A stretch of 7,355 nt of DNA, from contig CAJFUH010000121.1 of NCBI GenBank assembly GCA_904420155.1, positions 1-7,355 of the forward strand. Direction: 5' to 3'. The notes under the pieces are model-generated. The model did not search any database and was not told where the DNA came from. It was given only the letters and a program-made list of their open reading frames with translations. The stretch is from an uncultured Clostridia bacterium. GTDB taxonomy: Bacteria > Bacillota > Clostridia > Oscillospirales > Acutalibacteraceae. Positions 1-6,149 of the stretch are shown here, piece after piece. Every line of letters begins with the position of its first letter. Within the stretch, counting starts at the first letter, position 1. The position numbers and the translations under genes were made by a program.

Positions 1-480
1 GAAACGGAAGTGCCGGAAATTTACGACGGTACAGTAGAGATTAAATCGGTATCCCGGGAAGCGGGTTCCCGCACCAAGCTGGCTGTTAACAGCCGCAACG
101 CGGATGTTGACGCGGTAGGCGCTTGCATTGGCCCCCGCGGCGCCCGCGTAGGAGCTGTGGTCAACGAGCTGGGGGGAGAAAAGATTGATATTGTGGAATA
201 CAGTGAGGATCCAGTGAAGTTTATTGCCTCCGCGTTGTCCCCCGCCGACGTCCTGAGCGTAGAGATCGACCCGGACGGAAATCACGCCTGCCATGTGACG
301 GTGCCGGACAGCCAGTTGTCTCTGGCCATTGGAAACAAGGGGCAGAATGCGCGCCTGGCAGCTAAGCTGACCGGTTGGAAAATTGATATCCGCCCGGAAA
401 GCGGGTTTTATAAGAGCGAGGAGACTTTGGCAAAGGAAGCGCAGGAACAGGCCAAAGAGGAAGAAGAAGCAGGGGAATAA
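1..480 (+). CDS. nusA: Transcription termination/antitermination protein NusA, C-terminal part (5' end outside window)
   Basis: NusA binds RNA polymerase and nascent RNA and modulates pausing, termination and antitermination. The reading frame is open to the left edge and ends at TAA 478-480, leaving 159 residues, so the true start and the N-terminal and S1 domains lie upstream. Two tandem KH domains are visible. The first has the GxxG loop GPRG (bases 130-141), preceded by the typical SVSREAGSRTKLAV strand. The second has GNKG (bases 331-342), followed by QNARLAAKLTGWKIDI, a strong NusA signature. The protein ends in a short acidic, Glu-rich tail and lacks the acidic repeat domains of the E. 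coli protein, as is usual in Gram-positive bacteria. The GTG at base 10 is simply an internal Val codon. The gene is followed by ylxR after 171 bases. Confidence 0.97.
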   Translation, partial: ETEVPEIYDGTVEIKSVSREAGSRTKLAVNSRNADVDAVGACIGPRGARVGAVVNELGGEKIDIVEYSEDPVKFIASALSPADVLSVEIDPDGNHACHVTVPDSQLSLAIGNKGQNARLAAKLTGWKIDIRPESGFYKSEETLAKEAQEQAKEEEEAGE

Positions 481-651
481 AAGCGGGAATTTTTCAAGAG
501 AGATTGCTCCGCTTTTTAAGTGGGAGCCCGACCGGTTTCTTTGCCTGTTTCAGCAGAATGGCGATACCCTTTATGGACAATGGGGGATAGGGTTCCAGAT
601 AGAAAATTGGGCGGATTGGCCCGGTTGAGGCTTGGAAAGGTGGAATGATGC
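481..651 (+). other. nusA-ylxR intergenic gap with a weak hairpin
   Basis: These 171 bases lie between NusA and YlxR. I see no credible protein: the open frame crossing the gap (383-628) is out of frame with nusA and has no family resemblance. A hairpin can be drawn at 506-527 (arms GCTCCGCTT and AAGTGGGAGC with one bulged G and one G-T pair, loop TTT). It is not followed by a T tract, so it is not a standard terminator. A second, weaker inverted pair is ACCCT 566-570 with AGGGT 589-593. No clear -35/-10 promoter pair was found by eye. Confidence 0.4.
636..644 (+). promoter_or_regulatory. Ribosome binding site deciding the ylxR start
   Basis: AAAGGTGGA ends 7 bases before the ATG at 652. Two other ATGs at 645 and 648 lie in a different frame, too close to this site, and open only a frame of about 37 codons. 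The site therefore supports 652 as the real start. Confidence 0.7.
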
Positions 652-954
652 ATGCGTCAGAAACGTGTCCCGATGCGGATGTGCACGGGCTGTGGGGAGA
701 TGAAGCCGAAAAAGGAATTGGTCCGCGTGGTGAAAGCCCCGGACAGCAAGGATGAAAACGGCACGATAACGGCACAGGGAGGAGTTTCTCTGGATTTAAC
801 AGGCCGTAAGCCGGGGCGCGGTGCTTATGTATGCAGAAATATCGCCTGTTTAAAGGCAGCGCGTAAGGCCAGAAAATTTGAACGGGCCTTCTCCTGTCAA
901 ATTCCCAGCGAGGTATATGACCAGATGGAGGAGGAATTGACTTCAAATGAATAG
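652..954 (+). CDS. rnpM: YlxR/RnpM family RNA-binding protein (DUF448)
   Basis: This 100-residue protein matches the YlxR family (DUF448), encoded between nusA and infB in many Gram-positive bacteria. The B. subtilis member, renamed RnpM, is reported to bind RNase P RNA and modulate RNase P activity. Visible signatures are the N-terminal RMCTGCGEMKPKKELVRVV (residues 9-27) and GRKPGRGAYVC (51-61), followed by a basic helix rich in Lys and Arg (68-78). Cysteines fall in two pairs, C11/C14 and C61/C66, which could in principle hold a metal; that is inference. Residues 30-44 look like an extra loop between the first strand and the GRGAY region. The start at 652 follows a good ribosome site. The 3' end overlaps ylxQ by 8 bases, implying coupled translation. 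Family identity is firm; the exact role here is by homology only. Confidence 0.93.
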   Translation: MRQKRVPMRMCTGCGEMKPKKELVRVVKAPDSKDENGTITAQGGVSLDLTGRKPGRGAYVCRNIACLKAARKARKFERAFSCQIPSEVYDQMEEELTSNE

Positions 955-1273
955 CGATCGGCTGTTGTCCCTTTTAGGGCTGGCCAGAAGAGCAGGACGG
1001 CTGACTATGGGAAACGATGCGGTGATAGGCTCTTTGGAAGAAGGAGTTTCCGCGTTGGTTTTGTTCGCGGATGATTTGTCGCCCCGCACGGCCAAAAGTG
1101 TGGAATTGGCGGCTCAAAACGCTTCTGTAGAAACGGTGCGGATCGCCCGGACAATGGATCAGATCAGTCTGGCCCTGGGCAAACGGTGCGGGGTGGTTTC
1201 CATCAATGACGCTGGATTTGCCAAGAAAGCACACACGCTGATTATGACGAGCAGGGAGGAATCCAATATATGA
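947..1273 (+). CDS. ylxQ: YlxQ, L7Ae/L30e-family RNA-binding protein
   Basis: This 108-residue protein of the ribosomal L7Ae/L30e/S12e/Gadd45 fold is of the YlxQ type, encoded just before infB. Members of this fold often bind kink-turn RNA; the target of YlxQ is not well defined, so its function is inferred from the fold. Family motifs seen are LLGLARRAGRLTMGNDAVI (residues 9-27), VLFADDLSPRTAKSVE (38-53), and a glycine-containing loop LGKRCGVVSINDAGFAK (77-93), in the usual place of the RNA-contacting loop. The length is typical. The start ATG at 947 overlaps the end of ylxR and is preceded by GGAGGAGGA at 927-935. The stop TGA 1271-1273 overlaps the infB start in an ATGA arrangement. Confidence 0.92.
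   Translation: MNSDRLLSLLGLARRAGRLTMGNDAVIGSLEEGVSALVLFADDLSPRTAKSVELAAQNASVETVRIARTMDQISLALGKRCGVVSINDAGFAKKAHTLIMTSREESNI
1254..1260 (+). promoter_or_regulatory. infB ribosome binding site before three consecutive ATG codons
   Basis: GGGAGGA lies 9 bases before ATG 1270. In-frame ATGs at 1270, 1273 and 1276 are all plausible starts with spacings of 9, 12 and 15 bases, so 1270 is best placed. The choice changes the protein by at most two residues. Confidence 0.7.
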
Positions 1274-3750
1274 TGATGAAATATCGGGTACACGAGGTGG
1301 CTAAGGATCTCAATGTGCCCAGCAAGGAAATCGTAGATCTGCTGCAAAAGCACTTCGGAGAAGTAAAAAAACATATGACAGCCTTGAATGAAGAAGAACT
1401 GGATGTCATTTTTGAACATTATACACAAGCCCGCCAAGTGGAGAATTTCAATCAATATTTCGCTCAGAAGGCAGAGAAAGATTCTGAACAGGATAAGCAG
1501 CCTGTACAGGAGGCGCCAGCTCAAAAGCCGGAGAAAAGGGAATCCAAAAAGGCGGCGCAGCCTGCTAAAAAACAGGAGAAACCCACAGCGCAGAAGCAGC
1601 CTTTGGAACAAAAAGGCCAGGCCAATAAGCGCCGTCCGGCGGCCCAAGGGAAGAATTCCCAGGGCGGGCAGGCGCAGCAAAAGCCGGTTCAGCAGAAAAA
1701 GGCGGCCCCAGCGCAGACCCAGAAGCCCGCAGCGCCTGTACAGAATACGGCGGAAACGGAATCTAACGTAGTTACCAAGCCGGCAGGGCGTATCATCAAT
1801 ACCCGTTCTACCAACGTCAATATTGATAAATACAATGAGAAATACGATCGTCTGGCTTCTGAAAAAGTAAAAGTAGACAATACCGTGCAGAAGCAGAAGA
1901 TCACCCAGCGTTCCCAGCAGAGGGGCAAACCCCGCAATTCCCGGAAAGAGACCGAAGCGGAGCGCCTGCGCCGCATTGCCATGGAACGCAAAGCCAAGCC
2001 GATTACGGTATCCATCCCGGATGAGATCACCGTGGGCGAATTGGCGATGCGTCTGAAGGCTACGGCGGCGGAGGTCATCAAAAAATTGATGATGATGGGT
2101 TCTATGTGTACCGTCAATGATACCATTGATTTTGATACCGCCTCCCTGGTGGCCATGGAGTTCCATGCCAAAGTGGAAAAAGAAGTGGTGGTTACCATCG
2201 AGGATCGTATCATTGACGACAGCGAGGACGAAGACGACAATCTGGTTCCCAGAGCGCCGGTGGTGGTGGTGATGGGTCACGTTGACCACGGTAAGACCTC
2301 GTTGCTGGACGCTATCCGCCATGCCAATGTTACCGCTGGGGAGGCCGGCGGCATTACCCAGCATATCGGCGCCTACCGGGTATCCATTGGGGATCGGGAG
2401 ATTACCTTCCTGGATACCCCCGGCCACGAAGCGTTTACCACGATGCGCGCCAGAGGGGCTCAGGTTACGGATATCGCGATCCTGGTAGTGGCGGCGGACG
2501 ACGGCATCATGCCCCAGACGGTGGAGGCTATCAACCACGCCAAAGCCGCAGGGGTATCGGTGGTAGTAGCTATCAATAAGATGGATAAACCGGCGGCTGA
2601 TCCCGAGCGAGTGAAACAACAGCTTACTGAATACGAGTTGGTTCCGGAAGAGTGGGGCGGAGATACCCCCTGTATCCCGGTATCCGCCGTCACCAAGAAA
2701 GGGATCGACGATCTGCTGGAAATGGTACTCCTGATCGCGGATATGAAGGAGCTCAAAGCCAACCCTGACCGTGCCGGAAAGGGTACCGTCATCGAAGCGC
2801 GCCTGGATAAGGGACGCGGCCCCATCGCTACCGTGCTGGTCCAGAATGGTACTTTGAAAGTTGGGGATATTATTGTTGCGGGCACTTCCGTGGGACGTGT
2901 GCGCGCCATGATGAATGACCGCGGGGAGCGTGTCAAATCGGCTGGCCCCTCTGTCCCGGTGGAGATCACCGGCCTGGACGACGTGCCTACCGGAGGAGAT
3001 ACCTTTAACTGTGTGTCCGACGAACGCCTGGCGCGCGAGCTGGTAGAACAGCGCCGCAATAAGATCAAGGAAGAACAGTTCAACGCCCAGACAAAAATTA
3101 CGTTGGATAATCTGTTTGACCAGATGCAGCAGGGCGAGATGAAGGAACTGAAGATCATTGTCAAGGCGGATGTGCAGGGCTCCGTGGAGGCGGTCCGCCA
3201 ATCCCTGCTCAAACTGACCAACGATGAAGTACGCGTCAATGTGATTCACGGCGGCGTAGGCGCCATCAACGAATCGGACGTTATGCTGGCCAACGCTTCC
3301 AACGCTATCATTGTCGGATTTAATGTGCGTCCGGATCCGGTAGCTGCGGAAAATGCAGAGCGCGACGGCGTGGATATGCGCCTCTACCGCGTGATCTACG
3401 ATTGCATTGAGGAAATCGAATCCGCTATGAAGGGTATGCTGGCGCCCAAATACCGCGAGAATCTGTTGGGCCGTGTGGAATGCCGCCAGGTCTACAAGAT
3501 CAGCAACGTGGGTGTAATCGCCGGTTCTTATGTGCTCAGCGGTAAAGTGACCCGCAACGCCCAGATCCGTGTGGTGCGGGACGGTATCGTCATTGCAGAG
3601 GATAAGATGTCCTCTTTGCGCCGCTTTAAGGATGACGTGAAGGAAGTAGCCCAGGGGTATGAGTGCGGCATCGGGTTGGAAAAATTCAACGATATCAAGG
3701 AAGGCGATATTTTCGAAGCCTTCGTGATGGAAGAATATAGAGAAGATTAA
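1270..3750 (+). CDS. infB: Translation initiation factor IF-2
   Basis: IF2 is the GTPase that brings initiator fMet-tRNA to the 30S subunit and promotes 50S joining. The protein has 826 residues. The N-terminal IF2_N helical domain (about 2-52, KYRVHEVAKDLNVPSKEI) is followed by a long low-complexity linker rich in Lys, Gln, Ala and Pro (about 70-165), then a conserved VNIDKYNEKY stretch and a basic helix. A second IF2_N-like domain spans about 244-295. The G domain shows G1 GHVDHGKTS (336-344), G2 GGITQHIGAY, G3 DTPGH (382-386), G4 NKMD (436-439) and G5 SAVTKKG (from 472). Domain II starts near 503, domain III near 625 (KIIVKADVQGSVEA) and the fMet-tRNA-binding C-terminal domain near 734, ending with YECGIGLEKFNDIKEGD. 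All GTPase motifs are intact. It is longer than B. subtilis IF2 because of the linker. Confidence 0.99.
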   Translation: MMMKYRVHEVAKDLNVPSKEIVDLLQKHFGEVKKHMTALNEEELDVIFEHYTQARQVENFNQYFAQKAEKDSEQDKQPVQEAPAQKPEKRESKKAAQPAKKQEKPTAQKQPLEQKGQANKRRPAAQGKNSQGGQAQQKPVQQKKAAPAQTQKPAAPVQNTAETESNVVTKPAGRIINTRSTNVNIDKYNEKYDRLASEKVKVDNTVQKQKITQRSQQRGKPRNSRKETEAERLRRIAMERKAKPITVSIPDEITVGELAMRLKATAAEVIKKLMMMGSMCTVNDTIDFDTASLVAMEFHAKVEKEVVVTIEDRIIDDSEDEDDNLVPRAPVVVVMGHVDHGKTSLLDAIRHANVTAGEAGGITQHIGAYRVSIGDREITFLDTPGHEAFTTMRARGAQVTDIAILVVAADDGIMPQTVEAINHAKAAGVSVVVAINKMDKPAADPERVKQQLTEYELVPEEWGGDTPCIPVSAVTKKGIDDLLEMVLLIADMKELKANPDRAGKGTVIEARLDKGRGPIATVLVQNGTLKVGDIIVAGTSVGRVRAMMNDRGERVKSAGPSVPVEITGLDDVPTGGDTFNCVSDERLARELVEQRRNKIKEEQFNAQTKITLDNLFDQMQQGEMKELKIIVKADVQGSVEAVRQSLLKLTNDEVRVNVIHGGVGAINESDVMLANASNAIIVGFNVRPDPVAAENAERDGVDMRLYRVIYDCIEEIESAMKGMLAPKYRENLLGRVECRQVYKISNVGVIAGSYVLSGKVTRNAQIRVVRDGIVIAEDKMSSLRRFKDDVKEVAQGYECGIGLEKFNDIKEGDIFEAFVMEEYRED
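1480..1765 (+). repeat. Low-complexity K/Q/A/P-rich linker inside infB
   Basis: Roughly codons 71-165 of infB are dominated by Lys, Gln, Ala and Pro with recurrent short motifs such as AQKP, QKKAAP and KKQEKP. This is the disordered spacer between the IF2 N-domain and the core. It varies greatly in length among species and gives misleading open frames on the other strand and frames. Boundaries are approximate. Confidence 0.75.
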
Positions 3751-3811
3751 AAAGAATCGTTACGGAATACCAGAGATGGAATTTTGCGGGGATTCTTGCG
3801 AGAGAAAAACA

Positions 3812-3857
3812 GGAAGGGAAAGAGGCCGGAACGCCCCTGTTCTCTTTCTGCTTTTCC
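3812..3857 (+). other. Possible hairpin in the infB-rbfA gap
   Basis: In the 128-base gap between infB and rbfA, GAAAGAG (3818-3824) pairs with CTCTTTC (3842-3848), extendable by a G-T pair on each side. Outside this, GGAA 3812-3815 can pair with TTCC 3854-3857 across an internal loop. An alternative stem AACAGG (3808-3813) with CCTGTT (3836-3841) excludes the main one. There is no T tract after it, and rbfA has its own ribosome site just downstream. It could be an mRNA processing or attenuation structure, or chance pairing in a purine-rich stretch. Confidence 0.35.
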
Positions 3858-3865
3858 ATATTATC

Positions 3866-3870
3866 GGAGG
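3866..3870 (+). promoter_or_regulatory. rbfA ribosome binding site
   Basis: GGAGG lies 8 bases before ATG 3879, an ideal spacing. rbfA is the only gene besides ylxR and ribF that is not overlapped by its upstream neighbour, so this site must recruit ribosomes on its own. Confidence 0.75.
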
Positions 3871-3878
3871 TTGAAATT

Positions 3879-4238
3879 ATGGCTAGTCATCGTATTGACC
3901 GGACCACAGAAGATATCAAGCGGGAGTTGACCGCGATTTTTCGAGAATTGAAAGACCCGCGGGTACAGGGAATCCTGCTCAGCGTGGTGCGGGTAGAGGT
4001 CAGCAGCGACCTGTCGTATTGTAAGATTTATGTCAGTGCTATGGAAGGGCTGGAGAAGGCTAAAAACGCAGTCCAGGGTTTAAAATCCGCCGCCGGGTTT
4101 ATCCGCCACGAGCTGGGGAGCCGGCTTAGCCTGCGGCATGTGCCCGCCCTGCAATTTCTGGCCACCGATTCCATTGAATACAGCGCGAATATTTCCAGAA
4201 TGCTTCACGATTTAAGGGGTGAAGAAGATGGAGAATAG
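3879..4238 (+). CDS. rbfA: 30S ribosome-binding factor RbfA
   Basis: RbfA is a small KH-type protein that binds the immature 30S subunit near the 5' end of 16S rRNA (helix 1 region) and helps its late maturation. The 119 residues match the family's usual length. Conserved blocks are the N-terminal helix (HRIDRTTEDIKRELTAIFRELKDPRV, residues 4-29), the strand pair VVRVEVSSDLSYCKIYVS (36-53), the KH helix with the interrupted GxxG equivalent (KSAAGFIRHELG, 69-80), and RHVPALQFLATDSIEYSANI (86-105). The start is set by the ribosome site at 3866-3870. The last 11 bases overlap the start of the DHH gene, so the two are probably translationally coupled. The ylxP gene found before rbfA in B. subtilis is absent here. 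Confidence 0.97.
   Translation: MASHRIDRTTEDIKRELTAIFRELKDPRVQGILLSVVRVEVSSDLSYCKIYVSAMEGLEKAKNAVQGLKSAAGFIRHELGSRLSLRHVPALQFLATDSIEYSANISRMLHDLRGEEDGE
4214..4219 (+). promoter_or_regulatory. Ribosome binding site deciding the DHH gene start
   Basis: AAGGGG lies 8 bases before ATG 4228. An in-frame GTG at 4219 would add three residues but overlaps this site and has no ribosome site of its own upstream. ATG 4228 is therefore preferred. Confidence 0.65.
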
Positions 4239-5184
4239 TTTAAAAGAAGCGGCCGCTTTTTTCCGGGAAGCGGATGATTTTTACATCCTTTCCCACCAAT
4301 ATCCCGACGGGGATACCATTGGGTCCGGAGCGGCTTTGTGTCGCGCGCTGAGGAAACTGGGCAAGCGGGCCCAGATGTACTGCCATGACGCGTTCCCGGG
4401 AAAATTCCAATATCTCTTGGAGGGATTGGAAAAACAGTCGTTTGAGCCCAAAGTGATTGTAGCGGTGGATATTGCGGATACGCAGCTGTTGGGAAACAGC
4501 ATGATGTCCTACGCCGACCGTATCGACTGGTGTATCGACCATCACGGTTCCAATGTCCATTATGCCAGGCATTGGGTCGTGGATCCCACTGCGGCGGCTA
4601 CCACGGAAATGATTTACCGGTTAATCCAAGAGATGGATGTGGAAATAGATTCTAAAATAGCCGAATGTATCTATACGGGGATTACCACGGATACCGGCTG
4701 TTTCCGTTATACCAATGCAACCCCTACGAGCTATCGGATTGCGGCGGATATGATGGAATTAGGAGCACAGGCCGCTACCATCAACCGGGTTATGTTTGAT
4801 ACCAAATCCCGGGCGCGCCTGGAATTGGAACGCCGGGTGCTGGATACCATGGCTTTTTATTGCCGCGGGAAGTGCGCGGCGATCTATGTGACCCGCCAGA
4901 TGGTACAAGAATCCGGCGCCGGAGACGACGATATGGATGGGCTGGCTTCCCTGCCCAGGCAGGTAGAAGGCGTTCAAGTAGGAGTTATGATGCGGGAAAA
5001 GGAAGACGGTTCCTTTAAAATATCCGTCCGTTCCAACAGTAAGACCAATGCCTCCCAGATTTGCGCCCAATTTGGCGGGGGTGGGCATCCCGCGGCGGCA
5101 GGATGTAGGCTGACAGGAAGCATAGAAGAAGTCCGTTCCCGAGTTGTACAGGCTGTTGCACAGGCGCTGGGAGAACCCATATGA
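4228..5184 (+). CDS. nrnA: DHH/DHHA1 phosphoesterase, NrnA-like (nanoRNase / pAp phosphatase)
   Basis: This 318-residue DHH subfamily 1 protein is about the length of B. subtilis NrnA, which degrades RNAs of a few nucleotides and dephosphorylates 3'-phosphoadenosine 5'-phosphate. Metal-binding motifs are in order: SHQYPDGDTIGSG (residues 22-34, with D27 and D29), VDIADTQ (80-86, D81), CIDHHGSN (102-109, the DHH motif) and DPTAAATTEM (119-128), followed by GITTDTGCFRYTN with D155. The DHHA1 substrate-binding domain is C-terminal, with GGGGHPAAAG at 283-292. No catalytic residue appears lost. Translation starts at ATG 4228, overlapping rbfA by 11 bases, and the stop overlaps the truB start (ATGA). 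Placement between rbfA and truB is common in Clostridia and fits an RNA-turnover role. A cyclic-dinucleotide (pApA) hydrolase role is also possible, as related DHH proteins do this; there is no membrane or PAS/GGDEF part as in GdpP. Confidence 0.88.
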   Translation: MENSLKEAAAFFREADDFYILSHQYPDGDTIGSGAALCRALRKLGKRAQMYCHDAFPGKFQYLLEGLEKQSFEPKVIVAVDIADTQLLGNSMMSYADRIDWCIDHHGSNVHYARHWVVDPTAAATTEMIYRLIQEMDVEIDSKIAECIYTGITTDTGCFRYTNATPTSYRIAADMMELGAQAATINRVMFDTKSRARLELERRVLDTMAFYCRGKCAAIYVTRQMVQESGAGDDDMDGLASLPRQVEGVQVGVMMREKEDGSFKISVRSNSKTNASQICAQFGGGGHPAAAGCRLTGSIEEVRSRVVQAVAQALGEPI

Positions 5185-6092
5185 ATGGCGTACTGGTCAT
5201 CGATAAGCCGCAAGATTACACTTCCTTCGATGTAGTGGCTATCGTAAGGCGGCTTGCGAGGCAAAAAAAAGTGGGGCATACGGGGACGTTGGATCCTATG
5301 GCTACCGGGGTACTGCCGCTGCTTTTGGGCACGGCTACCCGCGCGCAATCCCTGGTCCCCGATACCGATAAAGAGTATTTGGCATCCTTTCAGCTGGGAG
5401 TGACTACCGATACCCAAGACAGCACAGGGACTGTACTGAGCAAAAGGGAGGTACAAGCAGATCGGCAACGGCTGGAAGAGGCATTGTCCCATTTTCGGGG
5501 GGAGATTTTACAAATTCCCCCCATGTATTCCGCCGTACAAAAGGATGGCGTCCGTTTGTACGATTTAGCCCGGAAGGGAATGGTGGTGGAACGGGAAGCG
5601 CGCCCCATTTGCATTTATCGTCTGCATCTTCAGGATTATGATCCAAAGACAGGTACCGGAACGATGTTGGTTCGCTGTTCCAAGGGGACCTATATTCGTA
5701 CTTTGTGCCACGATATTGGGGAATGGTTGGGATGCGGAGGTATGATGACATCTTTACGGAGGACCATAGCTTGCGGTTTTTCCCTGGAAGACAGCATTTC
5801 CCTGGAAGAAGCGAAAGCCCTGGCGGAAGAGGGAAATCTGGAGAACCGTCTGCGTTCTACAGAAGGGCTCTTTTTGGGGTATCCCCGAGTAAAGGTAACG
5901 GAAAAGCAGGCAAGACGCTTTCAAAACGGCGGGGGGCTGATGCTTGACCGGATAGGGATCCCGCAGCCTTATCAGGAGGGAACGCTTTATCGAGTGCAGG
6001 ATGCCCACCGAAACTTTGTGGGGTTAGGAATGGTTTCTTTGGAAAAACAGGAACTGCTGGTAAAAAAATTATTTGATATGGGATCAAAATAG
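5181..6092 (+). CDS. truB: tRNA pseudouridine(55) synthase TruB
   Basis: TruB converts uridine 55 in the T-arm of nearly all elongator tRNAs to pseudouridine and also acts as a tRNA folding chaperone. The 303 residues are of normal length. Visible motifs are GVLVIDKPQDYTSFDVV (3-19), the catalytic block KKVGHTGTLDPMATGVLP (29-46) with nucleophile D38, DKEYLASFQLG (63-73), QIPPMYSAVQKDGVRLYDLAR (111-131) and CSKGTYIRTLCHDIG (166-180) with the conserved R173. The C-terminal part (about 185-300) corresponds to the extra domain seen in Firmicute TruB and is less conserved. The ATG at 5181 overlaps the upstream stop by 4 bases, and GGGAGA at 5169-5174 serves as ribosome site. Confidence 0.97.
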   Translation: MNGVLVIDKPQDYTSFDVVAIVRRLARQKKVGHTGTLDPMATGVLPLLLGTATRAQSLVPDTDKEYLASFQLGVTTDTQDSTGTVLSKREVQADRQRLEEALSHFRGEILQIPPMYSAVQKDGVRLYDLARKGMVVEREARPICIYRLHLQDYDPKTGTGTMLVRCSKGTYIRTLCHDIGEWLGCGGMMTSLRRTIACGFSLEDSISLEEAKALAEEGNLENRLRSTEGLFLGYPRVKVTEKQARRFQNGGGLMLDRIGIPQPYQEGTLYRVQDAHRNFVGLGMVSLEKQELLVKKLFDMGSK

Positions 6093-6108
6093 CCAGGATT
6101 CCTGCTAT
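6089..6108 (+). other. Small hairpin over the truB stop codon
   Basis: ATAGCCAGG (6089-6097) pairs with CCTGCTAT (6101-6108) around a three-base ATT loop with one bulged C at 6093, giving 8 base pairs and covering the TAG stop at 6090-6092. No T tract follows, so it is not a terminator. It may limit read-through coupling to ribF, mark an mRNA processing point, or be chance. Confidence 0.35.
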
Positions 6109-6149
6109 GGAAAATATGGAATCGAAAAGAGTGGGAGGTTGCGCTGTCA

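Noticed and set aside
383..628. 81-codon frame spanning the nusA end and the following gap
   Set aside because: Out of frame with nusA over its first 100 bases, with a basic, irregular composition and no ribosome site. It looks like a chance frame.
645..758. Short + strand frame from ATG 645 overlapping ylxR
   Set aside because: The ribosome site is too close to this ATG and correctly spaced for ylxR at 652. The 37-codon product resembles nothing I recognise.
2069..2091. Possible internal infB start at ATG 2089 preceded by GGAGGT
   Set aside because: The spacing of about 14 bases is long and the start would cut into the second IF2_N domain. Alternative IF2 starts exist in some species, but nothing here is convincing.
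1159..3249. A 696-codon open frame on the - strand across infB
   Set aside because: It is antisense to a textbook IF2 with every GTPase motif intact. Its product is a low-complexity mix of Leu, Arg, His and Phe with no family resemblance, explained by codon choice in infB that avoids TTA, CTA and TCA.
4974..5492. 172-codon - strand frame across the DHH/truB junction
   Set aside because: It lies opposite two well-recognised genes and has no motif or ribosome site of its own.
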